A stretch of 32,076 bases of DNA from an uncultured Bacilli bacterium. GTDB taxonomy: Bacteria > Bacillota_I > Bacilli_A > RF39 > UBA660. The translations under genes and the position numbers were made by a program. The stretch spans positions 1 to 32,076 of the forward strand of contig CANQRA010000009.1 of the NCBI GenBank assembly GCA_947626125.1, in the 5' to 3' direction. This document shows, in pieces, positions 18,540-27,825 of the stretch (positions are counted from its first letter, which is position 1; the number at the start of each line of letters is the position of its first letter). Under the pieces are notes generated by a model, which was not told the origin of the DNA, did no database searches, and saw nothing but the letters and a program-made list of their open reading frames with translations.

Positions 18540-19229
18540 TTAATTTTTTAAAGATTTTAATTGCTCTTTTTGATATTGAGTTAATCTATATGATTCACAA
18601 GCTTTTTGGATTGATTTATTATAAATCCAGGGTTTAATGGAATCTTTATTTTTAGTAAAAAAGTTTAAAGTAGCTTCGTAATATTTAATAAAAAGAAGAG
18701 AATAAGCCCAAGATATAGCCATATTAACATAGTAATAATTGCTGTTTATATTTACTAAAATATTTAAGATGCCTTCATAATACGCATCATCAAGATAATA
18801 ATTTAATAAAACGACGATGGCAAAGCGGAGGGTAAATTCTTGGTTACTTTTTAGATACTTTTTAATGTAAAGAAGATAATCTTCACGATATTCTTTAATA
18901 AATTTTAGAGAGGATACAAATGTATCACAAAGAGCCCAATTATCGATTAAAGGAAGAGTTTTTTCAATTAAAGAGACTTTATCTAAAAAGGGGATATCAA
19001 TATAAGCAATAGAGAATAATTTTATTAAAATACACTCAAAGTAATGATAATCTAAAAATGAGATAATTTCTTCATAACGATAATTTTTTAATAAATCTTT
19101 CGTTATTTTTCTAATTAAAGGAATTTTAACCCCGATTATTTCATAGTTAGTAGGGCAAATCTTAGATTGAAATTTTTGATAATTAAGATCTTGATATTGT
19201 TTTAGTAAATTTATAATATTCATAACCAT
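18540..19229 (-). CDS. AlkD-like DNA alkylation repair HEAT-repeat protein
   Basis: GVKIPLIRKITKDL, DNWALCDTFVSSL, FTLRFAIVVLLNYYLDD, YVNMAISWAYSLLFIKYYE. Confidence 0.82.
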   Translation of the reverse strand: MVMNIINLLKQYQDLNYQKFQSKICPTNYEIIGVKIPLIRKITKDLLKNYRYEEIISFLDYHYFECILIKLFSIAYIDIPFLDKVSLIEKTLPLIDNWALCDTFVSSLKFIKEYREDYLLYIKKYLKSNQEFTLRFAIVVLLNYYLDDAYYEGILNILVNINSNYYYVNMAISWAYSLLFIKYYEATLNFFTKNKDSIKPWIYNKSIQKACESYRLTQYQKEQLKSLKN

Positions 19230-19317
19230 TTCCTTTAGTTAAGAATAATATAAAATTTAGTGAATGTCAAATTTATGATTGTACTTGTCAATTAGTGTTA
19301 ATATTTACTTAAAGATA

Positions 19318-19345
19318 TTGCTTTTTTATGTAAAATAAGTATAAT
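19318..19345 (+). promoter_or_regulatory. Candidate sigma-A promoter
   Basis: TTGCTT-N16-TATAAT upstream of the large surface protein gene. Confidence 0.55.
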
Positions 19346-19371
19346 AGTTGATATTAAAAGAGGTGTTTGGT

Positions 19372-22300
19372 ATGAAGAATAAGAAAGACTTAGGCTTAAA
19401 ATTAGGTGTGATTGCCGTTTTATTAGTAATGGTAATGACTGTGAGCTTATTTTATAAAAGATATGATAAAGGTATCTATAAAAATTCTTTATATACATTA
19501 GCTTATGATACGAGTGAATTTGTTTATTTATCTGACATTAATTATATAGAAGAAGATTCTTATGTGGAACCTGGATATTATTTAAGAAAAGATAAAAATA
19601 GTTCTAGTGGTTTAATTACCGTGAATATTGAAGGGGAGAAGAAACCTTTTATTAAGGGATTGTCCGCTTGGGCGACTTCTAATTTAGTTTATGATGTTAG
19701 CAGTTATAATTACGATTATTTTACTGCTTACTTAGGAGTAGATGCTAAAGAAACGAGTACTTATTACAATAGTGGGGTAACTTTTACGATTTATACCTCA
19801 AATGATGGTAAGGAATGGACAGAAGCTTATAAATCAGGAGTAAAAAAAGGTTGGGATGATGCCGACTTTGTTAAAATACCTCTTAAGGATGTAAAATATT
19901 TAAGATTATATGCTTATGAAAATGGCGATTCTTGGTATAGCATGTGGTATGATGATGCTGTTTATGCAGATGCTAAATTAATTAAAGAAGGTTATCAAGA
20001 AAGGAATGTTGAAGATAATACCATTGTTAAAAAATTAAGTACTTATGATGCAGAAATCAAAAAATATGATGAAGCTATTAAAAATGGTGATTTTAGTAAA
20101 TTAGATGAATATAAGCTTACTTTATTACAAAGAGATTTTGTCAGTAATGTTGGTTATGATATTTTACAAGCTTTATTAAATTATAGTGATACATATGAAA
20201 CTGTTTTAGCTTGGTTAATGAATGATTATGAAACCTTAGAATTATATGTTTTAGGGGGTAAGCCTGATGGTAACTATGTAACAAGCTTAAATATTTTAAA
20301 TGATTTATATTTTAAATATAAAGATACTGATTTAAAGAATGAAAATAAAACAGAAAAAGGGACAGTTTTAAAAGACTTATACAAAGAAATGATGGTAACT
20401 TTATCTTTGACGCATTCAGCGAATGTTGGTTTGTGGGTAAGTGGAGCACCAGAAAATCCTTTGGACCCGAATGGTTCTAGTGCTGAAGTAAGATACGAAA
20501 TATTTAAGAAATTACATCATGATGGCTTATTAACAAATGATATATTTGAAGATTTAACTGTGGAAGAAATGCGTTTTGTTATGAATAATATCATCGATGA
20601 TGAAGAAATTATTTGGTTAAATAATTATACAACCCAAAATAATAGTAAAAATCCTTATACTTATATTACTTATCGTTTTGGTTATGATTACACAAATAGT
20701 AAATATTATGATGAAAGTTTAAAAGATGAGTGGAATAGTAAAAAAAGAGGAAACTTACCTTATGCTTATAATTTTGATGAATATGGTATAACTTATAAAG
20801 CTGGATATCCTAAATTATGGATTGTCTTTGAAGAAGGTTCTGTATGTGGTGGCTTATCTAAAACTGGTTCAAATATCTGGGGTAGTTATGGGGTGCCATC
20901 AAGTGTTGTTAGTCAACCTGGTCATGCGGCTTATATTTATATATCTTTAGATGATAAGGGACGCAAAGTATGGAACTTAGCTAATGATGTTTCTGGCTGG
21001 GGACAATCAGGGAAAACCGAAAAATTAAGCGTAAGAATGCCTAATGGTTGGGGCGATGGCGATTATGTTGGCGCTTACCCTGCTAGTTATGTCGTTTTAG
21101 CTACGGCTGCCTTGGCGGATTATGCAAACTATGAAAAAGCTGAAGAAATATTAATGCTTGCAGATGTTTATAAAAATGACTATATAACATTAGAAAAAAT
21201 ATATCGGGAAGCGCTAAAAGTCCAAAGTATTAATTTCTCTGCTTGGTTAGGCTTAGTTGAAAATTATGAAAACCTAGAAAAAACGGAAGAAGAATATTAT
21301 GCTTTAGCCGAAGAAATAACTACTAACTTAGGTAATTATCCATTGCCAATGCACGATTTATTAAGACTTATTGGTAATCATTTAACTACTCCTAATTATA
21401 AAGCTAAATGGCTTAAATTAGTGGAAACGGCTTTAACGAAAGCTACGGAAAGTAATCCCGATTTAGTTAATGATAATGTTAAAAAACAAGTGGCTAATTA
21501 TTTATTAAATGCAAATAAAGATGCCATAGCAACATTCTCCTTTGATGGGGATAATGCTGGTAAAATAGTGCTTTCTAAAGCTTTTGAAGGTAATGAAGTT
21601 ACATGGCAATATAACTTAAAGAGTAGCTTAAGTGAAAGCGATTGGCATGATGCGGAAGGTTTATCGCATACTTTAACGGAAGAAGAATTAAACTTAATTC
21701 ATGAAGAAACGGATATTTTAATAAGAATCGTCGGAGCTCTTGATACCGTTTATGATATTCCAATTGAAAAAGCGATGATGAGTGAAAAATTAACCATGAA
21801 TGATTATGAAAACAAATTTGTGGGCTTTGATGATACGATGGAATGGCAATATGTTGGTGATTCAACATGGACTAAATTTAGGGAAAAAGAACCTGAATTA
21901 AGTGGCAATGTCGAAATAAATGTCCGTGTAGGAAGAAATAAAAATTTAACTCCAAGTGAAGCGAAAACATTTACATTCACGGATTTAGGGGAAAAAGATG
22001 AACAAAAATATATCCCTATTTCCCGTTTGTCTGTTCATAGTGTCTCATCAGAAGAATTAACTAGAGAAAATGATGCCAAAGAGAACGCGATTGATGGTAA
22101 TTTAAATACAATGTGGCATACTTTATGGGATGGTTCCGACCAAGAAAAATATATCGTTTTAGCTTTGGATAAACCAGCTTATATAAATGCTTTAGAATAT
22201 GTTCCACGTCAAAGTAGTCGTAATGGGATAGTTTTAAAAGCCGATGTTTTAGTTAGTATGGATGGTATTAACTGGGATGTTGCCGTTAGTAATGTGGAAT

Positions 22301-23193
22301 GGGATAATAATAATTTAAGTAAAATAGTAAACTTTACTAATGTTCATGAAGCATTATATGTTAAATTAGTGGGGGTTGAAACTTATGGCGATTACATGAG
22401 TGCAGCGATGATTAATCTATTTGAAGATGCCACAAGAAATACTCCACCAACTGCTGAAGTAGAATATAGTACAGAAGAATTAACTAATCAAGATGTTACA
22501 GTTAAATTAGTTAATCCAAGTGAAAAAATAACGATTAAAAATAATGAAGGTAAAGATACTTACATCTTTACAGAGAATGGCGAGTTTACTTTTGAATTTG
22601 TCGATGAAGATGGTAATAAAGGTAGTGTTACGGCTAAAGTAACATGGATAGATAAAGTACCACCTAAGGGAGAGGTTATATATAGCACAACTTCTAATAC
22701 AAGTGGCAGTGTAGAAGCGGAGATTATACCGGATGAAGATGCGACCGTAGTAGGGGTTAGTAAATATACTTTTGCTAAAAATGGGGAATATACTTTTACT
22801 ATTAAAGATAGTGCTGGTAATATAAGTGAAATTGTGGCTAAGGTTATTTGGATTAATGAAGAAGTTACTAACAATGATAATAATACAAATAATGAAACTA
22901 ATTCATCTGATAAAAATGAAAGCAATAATAGTGTTAATAATGCGGATAAAAACACTAATAATAATGCATCTAATAAACCCGAAAATAATAATAGTAATAA
23001 TAATGCAAATAATGATAATGATGATATGCCAACTTTAGAAGAAAATACTAAACCAGAAACAAATGAATTAGAAGAAAATAATTCATTAAATGGAACTAAA
23101 TTAATTGAAACTATTATGATTGTCTTAAGTGTATTGATTGTATCTCTAAGTGTTATATACTTTATTATAAGACATAAAAATAAAACTAATTAA
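19372..23193 (+). CDS. Large membrane-anchored surface protein: NPCBM-like, transglutaminase-like, F5/8 type C, Ig-like repeats, Asn-rich stalk, C-terminal TM
   Basis: N-terminal TM; NPCBM-like region (IKGLSAWATSNLVYDVSSYNYDYFTAYLGVD); GSVCGGLSK / QPGHAAYIY / ANDVSGW; F5/8C (AKENAIDGNLNTMWHTLWDGS...); two repeated Ig-like units; C-terminal TM. Confidence 0.8.
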   Translation: MKNKKDLGLKLGVIAVLLVMVMTVSLFYKRYDKGIYKNSLYTLAYDTSEFVYLSDINYIEEDSYVEPGYYLRKDKNSSSGLITVNIEGEKKPFIKGLSAWATSNLVYDVSSYNYDYFTAYLGVDAKETSTYYNSGVTFTIYTSNDGKEWTEAYKSGVKKGWDDADFVKIPLKDVKYLRLYAYENGDSWYSMWYDDAVYADAKLIKEGYQERNVEDNTIVKKLSTYDAEIKKYDEAIKNGDFSKLDEYKLTLLQRDFVSNVGYDILQALLNYSDTYETVLAWLMNDYETLELYVLGGKPDGNYVTSLNILNDLYFKYKDTDLKNENKTEKGTVLKDLYKEMMVTLSLTHSANVGLWVSGAPENPLDPNGSSAEVRYEIFKKLHHDGLLTNDIFEDLTVEEMRFVMNNIIDDEEIIWLNNYTTQNNSKNPYTYITYRFGYDYTNSKYYDESLKDEWNSKKRGNLPYAYNFDEYGITYKAGYPKLWIVFEEGSVCGGLSKTGSNIWGSYGVPSSVVSQPGHAAYIYISLDDKGRKVWNLANDVSGWGQSGKTEKLSVRMPNGWGDGDYVGAYPASYVVLATAALADYANYEKAEEILMLADVYKNDYITLEKIYREALKVQSINFSAWLGLVENYENLEKTEEEYYALAEEITTNLGNYPLPMHDLLRLIGNHLTTPNYKAKWLKLVETALTKATESNPDLVNDNVKKQVANYLLNANKDAIATFSFDGDNAGKIVLSKAFEGNEVTWQYNLKSSLSESDWHDAEGLSHTLTEEELNLIHEETDILIRIVGALDTVYDIPIEKAMMSEKLTMNDYENKFVGFDDTMEWQYVGDSTWTKFREKEPELSGNVEINVRVGRNKNLTPSEAKTFTFTDLGEKDEQKYIPISRLSVHSVSSEELTRENDAKENAIDGNLNTMWHTLWDGSDQEKYIVLALDKPAYINALEYVPRQSSRNGIVLKADVLVSMDGINWDVAVSNVEWDNNNLSKIVNFTNVHEALYVKLVGVETYGDYMSAAMINLFEDATRNTPPTAEVEYSTEELTNQDVTVKLVNPSEKITIKNNEGKDTYIFTENGEFTFEFVDEDGNKGSVTAKVTWIDKVPPKGEVIYSTTSNTSGSVEAEIIPDEDATVVGVSKYTFAKNGEYTFTIKDSAGNISEIVAKVIWINEEVTNNDNNTNNETNSSDKNESNNSVNNADKNTNNNASNKPENNNSNNNANNDNDDMPTLEENTKPETNELEENNSLNGTKLIETIMIVLSVLIVSLSVIYFIIRHKNKTN

Positions 23194-23203
23194 AGGAAGA
23201 AAG

Positions 23204-23238
23204 ACAGGTATGCAAATATTTAAATACCTGTTTTTTTA
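23204..23238 (+). terminator. Rho-independent terminator
   Basis: ACAGGTA...TACCTGTTTTTTT. Confidence 0.75.
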
Positions 23239-23363
23239 TGCTTTTTTATAATAATTTTCAATTTTTTTAAAAAATTTTGCTCAAAAAAAAGGAAATGGCG
23301 AAAAAAACTTTTATATATAAAGTGAAGGGTGTAGAAGATGCACTTTTCTAGAAAGGAGTCAAA

Positions 23364-24221
23364 ATGCCAAAAACTAAAAAGTTTTTAACTTTAAAATATG
23401 ACCATATGTTTAAAACTGTTGTCTTGAGTGATGATTTTACTTTTCTAAATAACATCTTATCAGATATCTTAGAAAAAGAAGTATTTGTCGAAAAAGTTAA
23501 ATTAAATGAATTACCAATTGAAGATACTGAAGATAGAGTACAAATTGTTGATGTTTTAGTAAAAACAAGCGATAACGAAGTCATTAATGTGGAAGTTAAC
23601 ATCAATTTTAGTAATTTAATAATGGAAAGAAACTTAATGTACTATTTTTCTTTATTATTGGATAATTATGATAAAAAGGAAGATAATGAAGAAACCAGTA
23701 AAATAATTCAAATTAATTTAAATTTTGAAAAAGTAGGCAAAGTACCCAAAGAAGAAATAAGAATTCATAATATGACATTAGGGAAAGTGGAATACGACAA
23801 TTTTAAAGTAATAAATGTCAATCTTTTAAAGTACAAGAGAATGTGGTATGATAAGAATATAAATGGAGATAAAGAACATTTATATTTAGTAATGTTAACT
23901 TCGAATAAAAACGAGTTAGAAGAATTAGGAAAAAAAGATGCGTTAGCAAAGAAAGTAGGTAGTAAGGTGTTTGAATTAAATGAAGATGAAGAAAAAAGAA
24001 TTCAAATGAAACTGAAAAAAGATGCTCAGTACATTGCCAGAAAAGAAAGAGAGTTGGCGGAAGAAAGAGGCATCAAAAAAGGCCTTAAAAGAGGCATCCG
24101 TGAAAATCAAATTACCACCGTGAAAAGAATGCTACAAAGAAATATGGATATTAAAGAAATTGTTGAAATATCTGGTTTAACCGAACAAGAAATTCAAGAT
24201 ATTCAAGATAAGATGAAATAA
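23364..24221 (+). CDS. Rpn-family recombination-promoting nuclease / PD-(D/E)XK transposase-like protein
   Basis: LKYDHMFKTVV, IVDVLVKTSDNEVINVEVNINF (PD-(D/E)XK-like core), ERNLMYYFSLL, and C-terminal GIKKGLKRGIRENQ...MLQRNMDIKEIVEISGLTEQEIQDI. Confidence 0.85.
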   Translation: MPKTKKFLTLKYDHMFKTVVLSDDFTFLNNILSDILEKEVFVEKVKLNELPIEDTEDRVQIVDVLVKTSDNEVINVEVNINFSNLIMERNLMYYFSLLLDNYDKKEDNEETSKIIQINLNFEKVGKVPKEEIRIHNMTLGKVEYDNFKVINVNLLKYKRMWYDKNINGDKEHLYLVMLTSNKNELEELGKKDALAKKVGSKVFELNEDEEKRIQMKLKKDAQYIARKERELAEERGIKKGLKRGIRENQITTVKRMLQRNMDIKEIVEISGLTEQEIQDIQDKMK

Positions 24222-24259
24222 GAATTATAAGTTGTAATAAAGAAAGAGAGAGGATTAAA

Positions 24260-24514
24260 ATGTTTGATTCAGTTATTGAAGAATATTTGACCCAAGATGA
24301 AAAAGAGCAAATAGCAAAAATTAAAAAAGCTTTAGTTTTCAGAAAGAAGGAAAGAGATGACGCTTGGCAAAAGGGATTTGATAGAGGTATTATTGTTAAT
24401 CAATTTCAAATGGTAGAAAGAATGTTAGAAGAAGGTCTGGATATTAAAGCTGTCGCGAAAATATCTAGACTTAGTGAAAAAGACGTAAAAAGAATCAAAA
24501 ATGACCGGTCGTAA
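24260..24514 (+). CDS. Stand-alone Rpn C-terminal-tail protein lacking the nuclease domain
   Basis: KKERDDAWQKGFDRGIIVNQFQMVERMLEEGLDIKAVAKISRLSEKDVKRIK aligns to the C-terminus of the upstream Rpn; RBS AGAGAGAGG. Confidence 0.75.
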   Translation: MFDSVIEEYLTQDEKEQIAKIKKALVFRKKERDDAWQKGFDRGIIVNQFQMVERMLEEGLDIKAVAKISRLSEKDVKRIKNDRS

Positions 24515-24545
24515 AGGTGATGAAATAAATTCATTGCCTTTTTTG
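24513..24545 (+). terminator. Rho-independent terminator
   Basis: AAAGGTGATGAA ataaa TTCATTGCCTTTTTT, 12-bp stem with two G-U pairs. Confidence 0.7.
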
Positions 24546-24592
24546 TTACTCTATAATATAATACAAAAGGCAAAGGCAAAAGGGTGATAATA

Positions 24593-26140
24593 ATGAATTT
24601 AAAAGAATTATTTTCAATAAAGGAAATATTTGAACCTCTTATTTATTATAAGGGAGAAGTATATTTAGGAGATTCTTTATACAATACTAAAGGTAATGAA
24701 CTTGCTTTAAATGCTCGGGAAGTAAAAGGGAAGAATGCTTATTTAGAATTTTTAGAAAAGTATTATTTTAATTATATGCAAGGAGTATTTACCCATTATG
24801 AAAAGGGGCATGTTCCAGATTTAAAATATAGTGTTGTTAATAAAATAACGATAAATGAAAAGGGAAAAAGAGTTTTAAGATTTTGTTTAGCTAATTATTT
24901 ATTTGAAAAATTACATTTTACTGGTTTAAACTTTTGCAGTTTACAAGCCTTTGATGATGCTTATGCGGAGCGTTTAAGTGATGAAGAATTAATTGATATA
25001 GCAAAGGATAAAGTAAGGGAGTGGCGAAGCATTTTACAAAATGTGAAAGATAATGGTAAAAATTCGCCCTATTATGAACAAGTTCAAAGTAATTTTGCGG
25101 AAGATTTAAAAGAGTATAAATTAGAAAATATTTTAAAGGCTAAAATCGCGGTGTATACAGAATTTTTAGTAACTATTAAAAGATATTTATTGCCTTTATT
25201 TAGCAAGGATTTACCTTTAGAGGAATTTGTAGCCTGTTATGACTATGATAAATTATGTTTGTTACTTGTATATGAATTATTAAGAGATTTAAATAATATG
25301 GAATCATTTAATCGCGGAATGTTTTTAGTCGTTCAAAATTATGTTAATGCAGTAAATAGTTTAAGAAAAAAAGGCCATTATAATCCTTCCGTAGTTGTTA
25401 ATAATATTGGTTCTAGTAAAAATTATACTGTTAATGTTGACCAGATAATTTCCATGTATGAAGATTATTTAAAACAATATCCATTAGTGGCAACACCTCC
25501 TTTAAATGAAGATAAAATAAATGAATTATTAAGCGATTATGATTACAGCAGAGAAGAAGTTGATTCGAAAACGGAAGAGGGAGCTAAAAAAATCTTTGAA
25601 CTTTTAGACCAACAAAAAGAAGAACAAATGCTTTTAGCTAAGTGGGAGTTCTTTCCGAAAGGAGAAAGAGTAACTACCAATAACCATGGAATAACTAGTA
25701 GTAAAAGATGGGATATTGATGAAGAAGAATTATTAAGAAGAATGAAAATTGCTCGTGATTTTATTGAAAGTTCTAATTATTACTATGTAACTTTAGGGAA
25801 AGATACTTTCCTTGGTTATATGGCTTATTTATATCGAAATGGTAAAGTTATTTTTATGCGGGATTACACCCAAATAAAAACGAAAAGAGAATTATTGTCA
25901 TCCGGTATATATGTCATGAATTATGAAGATTTTATTAAATTTTCAAGGCTTAGTAAAACTACTTTAATTACTTATCTTAATGATTATCAAAGATATGGAG
26001 TTAAGAGAATATATCATTACAAAAATATGGATGAGACGATTAGTAGATTACAAAAAGAAATTGTTGGTAATGAATATAGAGAACAAGTTAAAAGATTTAT
26101 TGAAAGATTAATTGAAAGTGGGGAACTTTCTAGAAAATAA
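24593..26140 (+). CDS. Uncharacterised protein (about 515 aa)
   Basis: Long ORF with RBS AGGGTG; translationally coupled to the next ORF; no family recognised. Confidence 0.75.
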   Translation: MNLKELFSIKEIFEPLIYYKGEVYLGDSLYNTKGNELALNAREVKGKNAYLEFLEKYYFNYMQGVFTHYEKGHVPDLKYSVVNKITINEKGKRVLRFCLANYLFEKLHFTGLNFCSLQAFDDAYAERLSDEELIDIAKDKVREWRSILQNVKDNGKNSPYYEQVQSNFAEDLKEYKLENILKAKIAVYTEFLVTIKRYLLPLFSKDLPLEEFVACYDYDKLCLLLVYELLRDLNNMESFNRGMFLVVQNYVNAVNSLRKKGHYNPSVVVNNIGSSKNYTVNVDQIISMYEDYLKQYPLVATPPLNEDKINELLSDYDYSREEVDSKTEEGAKKIFELLDQQKEEQMLLAKWEFFPKGERVTTNNHGITSSKRWDIDEEELLRRMKIARDFIESSNYYYVTLGKDTFLGYMAYLYRNGKVIFMRDYTQIKTKRELLSSGIYVMNYEDFIKFSRLSKTTLITYLNDYQRYGVKRIYHYKNMDETISRLQKEIVGNEYREQVKRFIERLIESGELSRK

Positions 26141-26586
26141 TGACCAGAGATTATTTATATGCTTCTTTAATAAGAGATGAAGAAGTTATCAACAAAATTT
26201 TGGCTCTAGATAATGAAATATGTTTTACGAATATTACTTTTGATGATTTATTAACATTATTAAATAGGAATATAGAAATTAAAAATGTAAGAAGGGGAAG
26301 CTTTATAACGGATGGTAGTTTAAATGTCGTTATTCCTTTACTTATAGATTATAGTTTATATATTGATAATTTATTTATTAATGATTATTTAAAGGGAATT
26401 ACTAGTTATTTTATCCAAAAAATCAAAGACTATTATGCTTTAAATAATGAAGATATTAACATTAATTTAATAACTAACGAGCAATATGAAGGACTAACTA
26501 ATATCTATATAATAGGTAACAGAGAATTTATTAATGATATAGCAAGAAAAGTAGCTCAAAGTGTATGTATAGAACTCGATTATTAA
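26140..26586 (+). CDS. Uncharacterised protein (148 aa), coupled to the upstream gene
   Basis: TAATG overlap with the upstream stop; followed by a terminator. Confidence 0.7.
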   Translation: MTRDYLYASLIRDEEVINKILALDNEICFTNITFDDLLTLLNRNIEIKNVRRGSFITDGSLNVVIPLLIDYSLYIDNLFINDYLKGITSYFIQKIKDYYALNNEDININLITNEQYEGLTNIYIIGNREFINDIARKVAQSVCIELDY

Positions 26587-26600
26587 ATTGGGTTCTTTTT
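26571..26600 (+). terminator. Rho-independent terminator
   Basis: AGAACTC...GGGTTCTTTTT. Confidence 0.65.
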
Positions 26601-26639
26601 CCTTAATTTTTGCATAGATTAAATTAGGGAGTGATGAAT

Positions 26640-27191
26640 TTGTCTAATTATAGAGAAATTGTAACTAAGGCTGTTATTGGGAAAGCGAAAAAAACAAGCA
26701 CAAGTAATTTTAGTTTAGAACCAGAAGAAAAAGCTAATACAGTTTTAGGTTGTTGGGTTATTAACAATACCTTTAATGGGGCGAATAATAATGGTAGTGT
26801 TTTAATTACCGGTTCTTTTGATGTTAATGTTTGGTATTCATATGATAATGATACTAAAACTGCAGTTAGTACTAAAAGATTTAGTTATTCTGATAAAATG
26901 AATGTGCCTTTAAAGAATGATACAACTCTAGATAATAATTCGGAAATTATTGTGCGTAGTTTAAAACAACCAACTGTTACAAATGTTGATGTTAATAATG
27001 GTATTGTTAATTTAACGATTGAAAAAGAATTAGGGGTTGAAATTGTTGGTAATACCAAAGTAAAAATAAGTGTCGAAGATTTAGATGATGATTATGAAGA
27101 ATTAATTGATGAAGAAGAGGAAGAAACGATTGATAACGAAATAAACAATGTAAATGAAGAATATTTAGACACGGAAGTAGTAGATAAGTAA
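26640..27191 (+). CDS. cotE: Outer spore coat protein CotE
   Basis: SNYREIVTKAVIGKAKKTSTSNFSLEPEEKANTVLGCWVINNTF...GSFDVNVWYSYDNDTKTAV, QPTVTNV, acidic C-terminus. TTG at 26640 fits the AGGGAG RBS; ATG at 26634 is an alternative. Confidence 0.92.
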   Translation: MSNYREIVTKAVIGKAKKTSTSNFSLEPEEKANTVLGCWVINNTFNGANNNGSVLITGSFDVNVWYSYDNDTKTAVSTKRFSYSDKMNVPLKNDTTLDNNSEIIVRSLKQPTVTNVDVNNGIVNLTIEKELGVEIVGNTKVKISVEDLDDDYEELIDEEEEETIDNEINNVNEEYLDTEVVDK

Positions 27192-27222
27192 GTCAACGAA
27201 AAACTGTTGACTTACTTATTCT
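27185..27222 (+). terminator. Strong rho-independent terminator after cotE
   Basis: TAAGTAAGTCAAC gaaaaact GTTGACTTACTTA, perfect 13-bp stem. Confidence 0.8.
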
Positions 27223-27263
27223 TATTTGTTATACTAATGGTAATAGAAAAAGGAGGAATAATC

Positions 27264-27533
27264 ATGGCTGTTAAATTAAGATTAAAAAGAATGGGAGCAA
27301 AACAAAAACCATTTTATCGTATAGTAGCTGCTGATTCAAGATTTCCAAGAGATGGTCGTTTTATTGAAACCGTGGGAACATATGACCCAATTAAAGGTGC
27401 TGATAAAGTAACTCTTGATGAAGAAAAAATTATGAATTGGTTAAATAATGGAGCTGTACCAACAGATACAGTAAGAAATATTTTATCTTCTGCTGGTATT
27501 ATGGCTAAATATGCGAAATCTAAAAAGAATTAG
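27264..27533 (+). CDS. rpsP: 30S ribosomal protein S16 (bS16)
   Basis: [53 protein letters not shown]. Confidence 0.97.
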   Translation: MAVKLRLKRMGAKQKPFYRIVAADSRFPRDGRFIETVGTYDPIKGADKVTLDEEKIMNWLNNGAVPTDTVRNILSSAGIMAKYAKSKKN

Positions 27534-27543
27534 GTGAAGGCAA

Positions 27544-27789
27544 ATGGATGTAGTAGAATTTGCGGAATATTTAGTAAAAAGTATTGTCGTAGAAAAAGAC
27601 TTAGTTAAAGTATCTCTTTTTGATGCTGATGAAGATATTACCATTTTAGAAATATTAGTTCCAGAAAGTGAAATGGGAAGAGTAATAGGAAAAAATGGGA
27701 AAACATCATCAGCAATCAGAACTATAATTGGGGCTTATGCGGCAATTAATAAAAAACCAAAAGTTAAAATTAATATTGATTCATTTTAA
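27544..27789 (+). CDS. khpA: KH domain RNA-binding protein KhpA
   Basis: VVEFAEYLVKSIV...VPESEMGRVIGKNGKTSSAIRTIIGA; directly follows rpsP. Confidence 0.93.
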   Translation: MDVVEFAEYLVKSIVVEKDLVKVSLFDADEDITILEILVPESEMGRVIGKNGKTSSAIRTIIGAYAAINKKPKVKINIDSF

Positions 27790-27813
27790 GAAATAGTCTC
27801 TATTTCTTTTTTT
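27788..27813 (+). terminator. Rho-independent terminator after khpA
   Basis: AAGAAATAG TCT CTATTTCTTTTTTT. Confidence 0.7.
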
Positions 27814-27825
27814 CTAGGAGGTTCT

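Noticed and set aside
21599-23038. Alternate-frame ORFs inside the large surface protein, including the 70-aa I/M-rich ORF at 22826
   Set aside because: By-products of AAT-rich low-complexity codons; no RBS or known domain.
23348-23605. Minus-strand ORF opposite the Rpn start
   Set aside because: Shadow ORF; not a credible antitoxin since no RBS or family similarity was seen.
23364-24221. Rpn gene as an active mobile element with terminal repeats
   Set aside because: I saw no flanking inverted repeats or target-site duplications; Rpn proteins carry a transposase-family name but need not be mobile.
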